A stretch of DNA of 64,000 bases from Desulfocarbo sp964620595 (GTDB taxonomy: Bacteria; Desulfobacterota; Desulfarculia; Desulfarculales; Desulfarculaceae). Below are positions 1-7,698 of this stretch, one piece after another. The notes beneath the pieces were generated by a model. The model ran no database searches. It was not told the DNA's origin and saw nothing but the letters and a program-made list of their open reading frames with translations. A program made the translations under genes and the position numbers. Location of the stretch: assembly GCA_964620595.1 (NCBI GenBank), contig CAZUHP010000003.1:83889-147888 (forward strand), written 5' to 3'. The stretch's first letter is position 1, and every line of letters begins with the position of its first letter.

Positions 1-2
1 TC

Positions 3-629
3 CTGGCCCGGCTGCCCCAGGGGAGGGTGCCGGCCCCGGCGCGGCCCTCGGGACCGCCGGAGCCGCCGCCGGCCGATCCTGTCGCCACCCTGGCGGCCAA
101 CCTACGCGGCGCGGGCGTGGGCGTGCATTTGGTAGAGGGCACCGGCAAGGCCCTGGAGCGCGCCCTGGCCCTGGTAAGGGAGAGCGGCGCCGCCCGGGTG
201 GGGGTGAGCGACCTGGGCCCGGAGATCATGGCGGGGTTGCCTGCGGCGGCGGCCGCGGCCGGGCTGGAGACGCTCGCCGCCGGAGACGGCCAGGCCGGCC
301 CCGAAGTCCTGGAGCCCCTGCCCGCCGGCCTCACCCGCGCCGAGCTGGCCGTGGCCCAGGTGGGGGCCATCGTGCAAGTGGCCCGGCCCGGCGGCGGCCG
401 GCTCCTGTCCCTCTTGCCGCCCCTGCACGTGGTGCTGCTGGATGCGGCGGACGTGCTGCCGGCCATGGAGGACCTGCCCCGGGCGCTCAGGGACCCGGTC
501 CGCTTTCCCGGCGCCCTGCCGCCGGCGGTGAGCCTCATCGGCGGGCCATCCAAGACCGGCGACATCGAGGCGGTGATCGTGCTGGGAGTGCATGGCCCGG
601 GCCGGGTGGAGGTGGTCATCTGGCGATAG
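3..629 (+). CDS. LutC/YkgG-type LUD-domain protein, 5' end outside window
   Basis: This is the C-terminal part of a LutC/YkgG family protein (LUD domain, former DUF162). Members accompany LutAB iron-sulfur proteins in L-lactate oxidation or heterodisulfide-reductase-like complexes; the catalytic role of LutC itself is unclear. The visible support is the C-terminal signature S-L-I-G-G-P-S-K-T-G-D-I-E followed by L-G-V-H-G-P-G, which is the diagnostic end of the family. A GTG at 27 could start translation, but the frame is open leftwards to base 3 and reads L-A-R-L-P-Q-G-R, which looks like the usual LutC amino-terminal helix. I therefore treat the gene as truncated by the window edge. Partner genes (lutA, lutB) would be expected upstream and cannot be seen. 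Family assignment is firm; physiological substrate is not. Confidence 0.85.
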   Translation: MARLPQGRVPAPARPSGPPEPPPADPVATLAANLRGAGVGVHLVEGTGKALERALALVRESGAARVGVSDLGPEIMAGLPAAAAAAGLETLAAGDGQAGPEVLEPLPAGLTRAELAVAQVGAIVQVARPGGGRLLSLLPPLHVVLLDAADVLPAMEDLPRALRDPVRFPGALPPAVSLIGGPSKTGDIEAVIVLGVHGPGRVEVVIWR

Positions 630-648
630 CCGCGGCCCGGCCTCGGCG

Positions 649-677
649 TTGACAGACCCCGACCCGGGGAGTAAGGT
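649..677 (+). promoter_or_regulatory. sigma70-like promoter of the ClC gene
   Basis: TTGACA at 649-654, a 17-nt spacer and TAAGGT at 672-677. The -35 box is perfect and the -10 weak. Transcription from here would begin near 684, which fits a GTG start at 724 and argues against the longer open frame starting at 592. Confidence 0.5.
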
Positions 678-723
678 AAACTGCTTAGTTTGGCTATGCT
701 TTCAGCCTCAGGGAGAAAGTGCA

Positions 724-2538
724 GTGCCTGATTCCGCCGAGACTGGGGCCCGTGAACGCGGCTTCTGGCACAACCTGTTCGTCTTTTTGAGCACCGACGC
801 CACCAAGCGCATCCTGATATCCATACTCATTGGCGTGGTCTCCGGGTTGGGGGCCATGGCCTTTTTCTTTTGCCTGGAGTGGCTGCGCTGGTTCTGCATG
901 GGCTACCTGGCCGGCGCCCCGGCCCCGGCTCCGGCCGGCGAAGAGCTGGTGCACATGGCGGTGCATACCCCCTACCGGGCCTGGCTGCTGTTCCTGATCC
1001 CGGTGGTGGGCGGGCTCATCTCGGGCTTTGTGGTCTATACCTGGGCCCCCGAGGCCGAAGGCCACGGCACCGACGCCATGATCGACGCCTTTCACAACCT
1101 GAAAGGCATCATCCGCACCCGGGTGCCCTTTGTGAAGTCCCTGGCCTCGGTGGTCACCCTGGCCACCGGCGGCTCGGCCGGGCGCGAGGGTCCCATCGCC
1201 CAGATCGGGGCCGGCTTCGGCTCCTGGCTGTCCCGCGTGTTGAAACTCTCGGTGCGCGAGCGCCGCATCTTCCTTCTGGCCGGCTGCGCCGGGGGGCTGG
1301 GTGCCATCTTCCGGGCGCCCCTGGGCGCGGCCATCACCTCGGTGGAGGTGCTGTACCGGGAGGACTTCGAGTCGGAAGCCATCATCCCCTGCGTCATCTC
1401 CTCGGTCATCGCCTTTTCCCTGTTCTGCCTGACCTTCGGCTTCCAGCCCATCTTCGCCACCCCCCGCTTCACCTTCCGCGACCCCCGGGAGCTTCTGGTC
1501 TACGCGGTGCTGGGGCTGATCTGCGCGCCGGTGGGCCTGCTCTACGTGCGCACCTTCTACGGCACCCGTGACCTCTTCCGCAAGCTCACCATACCCAAGC
1601 ATTTCCGCCCGGCCATCGGTGGGGTGGGCGTGGGCCTGGTGGCCCTGTTCGTGCCCCAGGCCATCGGCGGCGGCTACGGCTATCTCCAGCAGGCCATCTA
1701 CGGCGAGCTGGCCATCAAGGTCATGCTCCTGGCCGCGGCCTTCAAGATCGTCACCACCAGCTTGACCATCGGCTCCGGCGGTTCGGGCGGCGTGTTCGGC
1801 CCCACCCTGTTCATCGGCGGCATGCTGGGCGGGGTGGTGGGGCTGGTGGGCAACCACTTCTTTCCCGAGGTGGTGCACCAGCCCGGGGCCTACGTGCTGG
1901 TGGGCATGGGGGCCTTCTTTGCCGGGGCGGCCAAGGCCCCCCTGGGCGCGCTGCTGATGGTGTCCGAGATGACCTGGTCCTACGACCTCCTGCCGCCCTT
2001 GATGCTGGTGTCGGTCATCGCCATCCTGTTCAACCGCTACGCCAGCATCTACGAGAAGCAGGTGCCCAACAAGTTCCAGTCCCCGGCCCACGAGGGCGAT
2101 GTCACGGTCAACGTGCTTTCCGACTTCAAGGTGGCGGACGTGTTCTCGCCGGAGCAGACCTTTGTGACCCTGGAGGCTTCCACCCGCTTCGACGAGCTGC
2201 TCCACATCATCAGCCAGAGCGGCCAGAACGTGTTCCCGGTGTTGGATGCCGGCGGGCGGGTGACCGGGCTCTTGTCACTCAAGAACATACGCACCCTGCT
2301 CTTCGAGGAATCCCTGCGCGATCTGCTGGTGGTGGGCGAGCTGGCCACCAAGCCGGTGACCCTCACCCTGAACCAGGACCTCTATGACGCCTTGATCACC
2401 TTCTTGGATTCGGGCTACACCCAACTGCCGGTGGTGGACTACCAGGAGGGACGCCAGCGGGTGCTGGGCATGCTCAACCACGAGGACGTGATCGCGGCCT
2501 ATCACAAGGAAGTATCCCGCCGCATGCGGGCCGAGTAG
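724..2538 (+). CDS. ClC-family chloride channel/antiporter with C-terminal CBS pair
   Basis: Inner-membrane ClC protein of 604 residues moving chloride (or another anion), possibly in exchange for protons. The sequence shows many hydrophobic helices. G-S-A-G-R-E-G-P lies at residues 150-157, where the glutamate is the external gate of the family. G-S-G-G-S-G-G-V-F-G-P lies at 350-360, the second anion-pathway loop. A soluble tail from about residue 460 carries two CBS domains, which in this family bind adenine nucleotides and regulate gating. The frame is open from 592, but I choose GTG 724 because GGGAGAA lies six bases upstream and the promoter at 649-677 lies inside the longer version. The gene appears monocistronic. 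Whether it is a channel or an antiporter cannot be decided by eye. Confidence 0.9.
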   Translation: MPDSAETGARERGFWHNLFVFLSTDATKRILISILIGVVSGLGAMAFFFCLEWLRWFCMGYLAGAPAPAPAGEELVHMAVHTPYRAWLLFLIPVVGGLISGFVVYTWAPEAEGHGTDAMIDAFHNLKGIIRTRVPFVKSLASVVTLATGGSAGREGPIAQIGAGFGSWLSRVLKLSVRERRIFLLAGCAGGLGAIFRAPLGAAITSVEVLYREDFESEAIIPCVISSVIAFSLFCLTFGFQPIFATPRFTFRDPRELLVYAVLGLICAPVGLLYVRTFYGTRDLFRKLTIPKHFRPAIGGVGVGLVALFVPQAIGGGYGYLQQAIYGELAIKVMLLAAAFKIVTTSLTIGSGGSGGVFGPTLFIGGMLGGVVGLVGNHFFPEVVHQPGAYVLVGMGAFFAGAAKAPLGALLMVSEMTWSYDLLPPLMLVSVIAILFNRYASIYEKQVPNKFQSPAHEGDVTVNVLSDFKVADVFSPEQTFVTLEASTRFDELLHIISQSGQNVFPVLDAGGRVTGLLSLKNIRTLLFEESLRDLLVVGELATKPVTLTLNQDLYDALITFLDSGYTQLPVVDYQEGRQRVLGMLNHEDVIAAYHKEVSRRMRAE

Positions 2539-2758
2539 CCCCCCCTTGCGGCCGGGTCCCCTTGCCTGTCAGTGTGTGTCTCCACCGCAAGGCCCCCGGC
2601 GCTTCGCAGAAGACTGGCGCTGGACGCGCGCCGGCCATGCTAAAATAACTAAAAGATGTAACCCGGAATGAGGGGACGGCTGCCCCGGTATGATCCCCCT
2701 TTGCCTGCCGGCCAGATTGCCAGGCGTTGCCAGGCATGTGCTGGAAAGGGGCCGTGTG

Positions 2759-2787
2759 TTGCGGCCCGGGCACGGGGGCGGTATGGT
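2759..2787 (+). promoter_or_regulatory. putative promoter of the acyl-CoA synthetase operon
   Basis: TTGCGG at 2759-2764, a 17-nt spacer and TATGGT at 2782-2787, 43 bases before the TTG start of the next gene. The same -10 hexamer, TATGGT, occurs before the qrc operon at 58970. The rest of the 291-base intergenic stretch (2539-2829) shows no gene or clear terminator. Confidence 0.45.
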
Positions 2788-2829
2788 AGGCCCAGATAAT
2801 TAGAAAATTCACAACCGGAGTCGCAAATC

Positions 2830-4932
2830 TTGCTGAGTTCGTTTTTCAACCCCAAGGCCGTGGCCGTGGTGGGAGCCTCCTCCAAGCCCGGCAAGGTGGG
2901 TTATGACATATTGGACAACCTCCTGAAGTCCGGCTACCAGGGCGAGGTCCACCCGGTGAACCCCGGTGGCGGCGCCATCCTGGGCCGGCCGGTGTGCAAG
3001 TCGCTGGATGATCTGCCGCCGGGGGTGGAACTGGGGGTGATCGCGGTGAAGGCCCCCCTGGTGTCCCAGGCGGTGCGCGGGCTGGCCGCCAAGGGCGTCA
3101 TGGCCCAGGTGGTGGTTTCGGCCGGCTTCAAGGAGGTGGGCGGCGAGGGCCGGGTGCTGGAGCGCGAGCTGGCGCAGGCAGTGGCCGACACCGGGGTGCG
3201 CCTCATCGGGCCCAACTGCATCGGCATCATGGACACGGGCAGCGGCCTGAACGCCACCTTTGCCGCCGAGATGGCCAATAAGGGCCACATCGGCTTCTTC
3301 TCCCAGTCCGGCGCCATGTGCCTGGCCATATTGGACTGGGCCCTGGACAACGAGATAGGTTTCTCCAAGTTCGTCAGCCTGGGCAACAAGGTGGACATCA
3401 CCGAGTCCGAGGTGCTGGAGCTTTTGGCCGAGGACCCGGAGACCAGGGTGATCATGGGCTACCTGGAGGCGGTGGAGGACGGCCGCCGCTTCATGGAGGT
3501 GGCCCGGGAGGTGACCCGTCACAAGCCGGTGGTGCTGGTCAAGAGCGGGGTGACCGCCGCCGGGGCCAAGGCGGCCTCCAGCCACACCGGAGCCCTGGCC
3601 GGGGCCGACGCGGCCTACTCGGCGGCCTTCCGGCAATGCGGCGTGCTCCGGGCCCACTCGGTGCGCGAGCTTTTCAACCTGGCCCAGGCCCTGGCCGAGC
3701 AACCCCTGCCTCGCGGGCCGGCCATGGCCATCGTCACCAACTCCGGCGGGCCGGGCATCATCTGCGCCGACGCGGTGGAAAAGGTGGGCATGCACCTGGC
3801 CGGGCTCAAGGCCGAGACCGTGGAGGAATTGCGCAGCTTCCTGCCGTCCATAGCCTCCTTCTACAACCCGGTGGATCTCACCGGCGGCGCCCCGGCCGAG
3901 ATGTACGGCCGCACCCTGAAGGTGGTGTGCCGGGACGACAACGTGGACGGGGTGGTGGTGATCATGACTCCCGCCGCCACGGTGGAGCCCATGGAGCTGG
4001 CCCGGCTCATCTGCCAGGTGGGGACCAACAAGCCCGTCTTCGCCGCGCTCATGGGCAGCCACTCGGTCAGCGAGAGCCGGATGTACTGCATGGGCCAGGG
4101 CATGCCGGCCTTTGACTTCCCCGAGGATGCGGTGCAGGCCATGCGCGGCATGCTCACCTACCACAACTGGGTGAACGCCAAGCCCCGCCGGCCCGAGATC
4201 GTGGAAGGTGACCGGGACAAGGTGGCCCGCATAATCCAGACCCTGCGCCGGCAGGGACGCTTGCAGATGTCCGAGACCGAGGCCCAGGAGTGCTTCGCCG
4301 CCTACGGCATCCCCGTGGCCCGTTCCCTGCCTGCGGCCACCAGCCAGGAGGCGGTGGCCGCGGCCGAGGAGCTGGGCTGGCCGGTGGTCATGAAGATCGA
4401 CTCGCCGGCCATCGTGCACAAGTCCGACGTGGGCGGGGTCAGGGTGAACCTCGGCACCCCCCAGGAGGTGGCCGACGCCTTCCTGGAGATGACCAGCCAG
4501 GTGCACCGGCGCTTTCCCAACGCCTGGGTGCGCGGGGTGCTGGTCCAGGAGATGGTGCGGGGCGGCCGGGAGACCATCCTGGGCCTCAGCCATGACCCCC
4601 AGTTCGGGCCCCTGCTCATGTTCGGCCTGGGTGGCATCTACGTGGAGGTCCTGAAGGACGTGTCTTTCCGGGTGGGGCCCTTGAGCCTGGCCGACGCCGA
4701 GGAGATGGTGAAGGAGATACGCTCCTTCCCGCTCCTGCGCGGGGTGCGGGGCGAGCCCCCGGCGGACCTGGCCGCCCTGGCCCAGGCGCTTCTGGCGCTC
4801 TCCAGCCTGGCCCACGACTTCCCCGCCCTGGCCGAGGCTGATATCAACCCCATGCTGGCGCTCCCCAGGGGCGAAGGCGTGGTGGCGGTGGACGCGCGGA
4901 TTTCTCTAAGCCCTCCGAAGGGAGACGAATAG
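2830..4932 (+). CDS. ADP-forming acyl-CoA synthetase (fused alpha-beta)
   Basis: A 700-residue fused NDP-forming acyl-CoA (acetyl-CoA) synthetase, interconverting acyl-CoA + ADP + phosphate with acid + CoA + ATP. In anaerobes it conserves energy when acyl-CoA is hydrolysed. Order of domains: CoA-binding Rossmann domain (residues 1-100, starting F-N-P-K-A-V-A-V-V-G-A-S), succinyl-CoA-ligase-like domains to about 450, then an ATP-grasp domain (about 470-690) with K-I-D-S-P-A-I-V-H-K-S-D-V-G-G. The phosphorylated histidine is seen in S-S-H-T-G-A-L-A at residue 252. The start is TTG 2830, with GGAG nine bases upstream; there is no ATG nearby in frame. The stop lies two bases before the next gene, so the two are almost certainly co-transcribed. 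The acyl substrate (acetyl, propionyl, aryl) cannot be predicted. Confidence 0.9.
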   Translation: MLSSFFNPKAVAVVGASSKPGKVGYDILDNLLKSGYQGEVHPVNPGGGAILGRPVCKSLDDLPPGVELGVIAVKAPLVSQAVRGLAAKGVMAQVVVSAGFKEVGGEGRVLERELAQAVADTGVRLIGPNCIGIMDTGSGLNATFAAEMANKGHIGFFSQSGAMCLAILDWALDNEIGFSKFVSLGNKVDITESEVLELLAEDPETRVIMGYLEAVEDGRRFMEVAREVTRHKPVVLVKSGVTAAGAKAASSHTGALAGADAAYSAAFRQCGVLRAHSVRELFNLAQALAEQPLPRGPAMAIVTNSGGPGIICADAVEKVGMHLAGLKAETVEELRSFLPSIASFYNPVDLTGGAPAEMYGRTLKVVCRDDNVDGVVVIMTPAATVEPMELARLICQVGTNKPVFAALMGSHSVSESRMYCMGQGMPAFDFPEDAVQAMRGMLTYHNWVNAKPRRPEIVEGDRDKVARIIQTLRRQGRLQMSETEAQECFAAYGIPVARSLPAATSQEAVAAAEELGWPVVMKIDSPAIVHKSDVGGVRVNLGTPQEVADAFLEMTSQVHRRFPNAWVRGVLVQEMVRGGRETILGLSHDPQFGPLLMFGLGGIYVEVLKDVSFRVGPLSLADAEEMVKEIRSFPLLRGVRGEPPADLAALAQALLALSSLAHDFPALAEADINPMLALPRGEGVVAVDARISLSPPKGDE

Positions 4933-4934
4933 AT

Positions 4935-6008
4935 ATGACCATGGTCTACCTGGGCTCGGTGCGAGCCTTTGCCGGCAAGAAGGTGGCAGCCCTGGGGCTG
5001 GGCCGGCGCTTGATCGCCGACGGCTACAGCCTGGCCTTTTGCAAGCCCTATGGCGTGAACCCCCGGAAGGAGGGCGACGCCTATACCGACGGCGACGCCT
5101 GGATGATCAGCGAGGCCCTGGGGCTGGGACAGACCCCGGCGGACTGCTGCCCGGTGCTGCGTACCCAGGACCTCGTGACCGAGACCCTGCGCGGCCAGGG
5201 CGGCGATTTGATGCCCAAGGTGGCGGAGCATTGCCGCCGGCTGGCCGCGGAGCGGGAGGTGCTCCTCATGGCCGGGGCCGGCACCCTGCGCTCGGGGGCC
5301 ATGGTGGGGCTCTCCGGCTACAACTTGGTGCTGGAGCTGGGGGCCAAGGCGGTCATCGTGGAGCCCTATGAGAACGAGTTCTCCCTGGACGATCTCCTCT
5401 CGGCCGCCTACCGGCTGGGCGACAACCTGGCCGGCGTGATAATCAACAACCTGGACCAGGACCTGAGCGCCGCCCTGGACGAGCAGGTGGTGCCCTTCCT
5501 GGAAAACCACGGGGTGCCGGTCCTGGGCCGGCTGCCCCGGGACGAGCTGTTGGCCTCGGTTTCGGTGGGGGAGCTTTCCGAGCACCTGGGCGCCAAGGCG
5601 GTGTGCTGCCTCAAGCAGATGGACCGCTTGGTCAAGCGCTTTTTGATCGGCGCCATGCAGGTGGGCCACGCCCAGCGCTTCTTCGGCCACCAGCACGATT
5701 TCGCCTGCATCGTGGGCGGCGACCGGCCGGACATGCAGACCGCTGCCCTGGAAGGCGGCGCCGCCTGCCTGATCCTCACCGGCAACTTCTATCCCAACGA
5801 CCTGCTCCTGGCCAAGGCGGAGGAGTCCGAGGTGCCGGTGCTGGTGGTGCGCCAGGACACCTACAGCGTGGCCCGTTCCCTGGAGGTGGTGCGCAACCGC
5901 GGGTCCCTGCGGGGCCCGGAGAAGCTCCGGCGGGCCATGGCCCTGGTGGCAGAGGGGGTGGATTTCGCCGCCCTGTACGAGCGCCTGGGGCTGAAGCCCA
6001 AGGCCTGA
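4935..6008 (+). CDS. Phosphotransacetylase-like P-loop/DRTGG-domain protein
   Basis: A 357-residue protein resembling the N-terminal regulatory half of long Pta enzymes: a BioD/CobQ-like P-loop NTPase domain (about 1-210) followed by a DRTGG domain (about 215-330). The C-terminal phosphate-acetyltransferase catalytic domain is absent. The P-loop is degenerate: the family G-x-x-x-x-G-K-T/S reads G-S-V-R-A-F-A-G-K-K. Stand-alone proteins of this type are commonly found beside ADP-forming acyl-CoA synthetases, and here the gene begins two bases after that stop codon. A regulatory or sensing role for acetyl-CoA metabolism is an inference from this linkage. A strong hairpin terminator follows at 6055. 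Confidence 0.75.
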   Translation: MTMVYLGSVRAFAGKKVAALGLGRRLIADGYSLAFCKPYGVNPRKEGDAYTDGDAWMISEALGLGQTPADCCPVLRTQDLVTETLRGQGGDLMPKVAEHCRRLAAEREVLLMAGAGTLRSGAMVGLSGYNLVLELGAKAVIVEPYENEFSLDDLLSAAYRLGDNLAGVIINNLDQDLSAALDEQVVPFLENHGVPVLGRLPRDELLASVSVGELSEHLGAKAVCCLKQMDRLVKRFLIGAMQVGHAQRFFGHQHDFACIVGGDRPDMQTAALEGGAACLILTGNFYPNDLLLAKAEESEVPVLVVRQDTYSVARSLEVVRNRGSLRGPEKLRRAMALVAEGVDFAALYERLGLKPKA

Positions 6009-6054
6009 GGCGCGGCTCCATGAAAATGCGCCGCCCCGGCGGGCGGCGCGTCCA

Positions 6055-6079
6055 GGGCTCCCCCGGGGGAGCCCTTTTT
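6055..6079 (+). terminator. Rho-independent terminator
   Basis: Perfect 20-base palindrome (10-bp arms at 6055-6064 and 6065-6074) followed by five T. It ends the acyl-CoA synthetase/DRTGG transcript just before the convergent TPR gene. Confidence 0.85.
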
Positions 6080-6081
6080 GT

Positions 6082-7407
6082 TCAGACTTTTTTGGCGGCA
6101 AACGCCTCGGCCAGCTCTTCTTCCTCCACCGCCTGGTCCAGGTAGCCGTGGGTGCGCAGGATGCCGGCCAGGATGCGGCGGATCTCCGGGTCGCGGGGGG
6201 ACAGGTTCACCGCCTTTCGGGCCTCGCCCACCGCCTCCAGCACCTCGCCGGCCTCGGACTGGAGTAGGGCCATCTCCAGGTGGGGTTCGGGTGCCAGGTG
6301 GTTCTGCTTCATGGCTTGCTGCAACTGGTATATGGCCTCTTTCCGGTTTCCCTGGGCCCGCAGTACCATGCCCAGCACATAGGGCGCCCGCCAATCGTCG
6401 GGGTGTTCGCGGGCCAGCTTCTCGGCCTGCTGGCGGGCCTGCTCCGGGTTGCCGGCATCTATGAGCACCTTCACCAGGGTGGTGCAGGCCTCCAGGGGGT
6501 CCTTGTTCTGCTTGGCCTCCTCGATGAACTTGACCAGCTCGAAGTGGTGCTCGGACTTTTCCAGCTCCCCTGCCCGCTGGTAGGCCCGGCCCAGCAGGGT
6601 GTGGGCCCGGATGTCGATGGAGTCCAGCTTCACCGCTTTTTCCAGGGCGGCGATGGCCTCCTCTATCCGGCGTTCCTCCAGCAGTATCTCGCCGTACAGG
6701 CGGTGCAGGCCGGCCTGCTCCTGGTAGTCGTGGAGACTGCGCTCCACCAGCATGAGCGCCTGGCTCCGCTGGCCGCTTGCCAGGAACTGGCGCACCGCCC
6801 GGTCCACCACCTCCGGGTTGCCGGGGTCCTGGGCCACGTCCCGCAAGGCCTGGGCCAGGGCCCCGACCTTGGCCGCCTGCTGGTTCCGCCTGGCCGCGCG
6901 CAGGTTCTTGGCCAGGGCCTCGTAGTGGGCCGCCTCCAAGGGCTCCTGTTGCACCAGCTCGGAAAGCACCTTGACCGCCTGGCTGTAGTTGCGGTTCTTG
7001 CTGAAGGCCTGGGCGGCCAGCTTGAGCACTTCCTTCTTGGTGGGGGCCAGCTTGAGGGCGTGTTCCAGGTGGAACGCGGCCCGCGAGTAGAGTTCCTTGT
7101 CCATGAGGGCGCTGGCCAGCTCCAGGCGGGCGTCCAGGTTGTCGGGGTCGTTCTCCAGCTTGGCCAGGGAGTCGGCGATGGTGGCCTCGCGGGTCGCCTC
7201 GGGCCTGAGGCCCATGGCGCGGTAGGCTTCGCTCAGGCCCCAATAGCCGTCGGGCCGGTCCGGCCATTCCCGCACCACCTCGCGATACAGGTTGAGCGCC
7301 GCCAAGTGGTTGCCCGTGGCCAACAGCCGTCTGCCTTCCAGCTCGTAGGCTTTCAGCTTGGAGCCGGTCAGCATGCTCCACAGCCAGAAACGGAAGCCCA
7401 AGCCCAT
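6082..7407 (-). CDS. TPR-repeat protein
   Basis: A 441-residue protein built almost entirely of tetratricopeptide repeats (recognisable units of A-x-x-x-Y-x-x-A-x-x-L-x-P type from about residue 30 to 430). It begins with a short hydrophobic start (M-G-L-G-F-R-F-W-L-W-S-M-L) that could anchor it in the membrane. TPR domains mediate protein contacts; no enzymatic motif is visible. I choose the ATG at 7407 because AAGGGG precedes it by eight bases; a GTG three codons upstream (7416) would sit on that ribosome site. The gene is transcribed alone from the promoter at 7443-7472 and converges with the DRTGG gene. Function is unknown. Confidence 0.75.
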   Translation of the reverse strand: MGLGFRFWLWSMLTGSKLKAYELEGRRLLATGNHLAALNLYREVVREWPDRPDGYWGLSEAYRAMGLRPEATREATIADSLAKLENDPDNLDARLELASALMDKELYSRAAFHLEHALKLAPTKKEVLKLAAQAFSKNRNYSQAVKVLSELVQQEPLEAAHYEALAKNLRAARRNQQAAKVGALAQALRDVAQDPGNPEVVDRAVRQFLASGQRSQALMLVERSLHDYQEQAGLHRLYGEILLEERRIEEAIAALEKAVKLDSIDIRAHTLLGRAYQRAGELEKSEHHFELVKFIEEAKQNKDPLEACTTLVKVLIDAGNPEQARQQAEKLAREHPDDWRAPYVLGMVLRAQGNRKEAIYQLQQAMKQNHLAPEPHLEMALLQSEAGEVLEAVGEARKAVNLSPRDPEIRRILAGILRTHGYLDQAVEEEELAEAFAAKKV

Positions 7408-7442
7408 GGCAAACACCCCTTGTTAAAAAAAACCCAGCGTAT

Positions 7443-7472
7443 ACTATAGCAAAAGGTTCAGCCTCCGGTCAG
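7443..7472 (-). promoter_or_regulatory. putative promoter of the TPR gene
   Basis: Read on the minus strand: CTGACC (7472-7467), an 18-nt spacer and TATAGT (7448-7443), about 36 bases from the chosen ATG. Confidence 0.45.
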
Positions 7473-7522
7473 GTTGCCTGGATTTTCGGCGTCTTTTGTC
7501 CTGGCGCCGGCACCGGCTGGGG

Positions 7523-7551
7523 TTGCCGTGGAGTGCGCCGGGGTCTAGAAT
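7523..7551 (+). promoter_or_regulatory. putative promoter of ispDF
   Basis: TTGCCG at 7523-7528, a 17-nt spacer and TAGAAT at 7546-7551. Transcription would start near 7558, so nearly all of the repeat at 7553-7662 would be the 5' leader of ispDF. Confidence 0.5.
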
Positions 7552-7552
7552 T

Positions 7553-7662
7553 TTGGCTCTTTCGGCAAATGACGGGGCGTTGTCAGGAATCATCCCGGCC
7601 CGCCCCGGTCAAGGTCACGGCCCTGAAAGAGTGGCTGTCGGCCAGGCAGTACCGGGTGAGCC
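7553..7662 (+). repeat. Dispersed leader repeat, copy A (ISL3-like end?)
   Basis: This 110-base stretch is clearly related to 26592-26488 on the minus strand. The first 75 bases or so are near-identical with a few small indels (start T-T-G-G-C-T-C-T-T, then C-G-G-C-A-A-A-T-G-A-C-G-G-G-G-C-G). The similarity ends with a shared G-A-G-C-C just upstream of the gene. The opening G-G-C-T-C-T-T...C-A-A-A resembles terminal inverted repeats of ISL3-family insertion sequences (from memory of that family), but no transposase or second end is present. It may be a MITE or solo end now serving as a transcribed leader of ispDF. Confidence 0.6.
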
Positions 7663-7698
7663 ATAATTTTTCCCTCAAGTCGAGCGAGGAGCCGCCGC

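Noticed and set aside
592..723. Upstream extension of the ClC gene starting at 592
   Set aside because: It overlaps the LutC gene end, contains the promoter 649-677 and has no ribosome site; GTG 724 with GGGAGAA is better.
2809..4815. Long minus-strand open frame of 668 codons opposite the acyl-CoA synthetase
   Set aside because: His/Gly/Gln-rich translation typical of antisense frames in GC-rich DNA; no domain pattern, and the plus-strand gene is certain.
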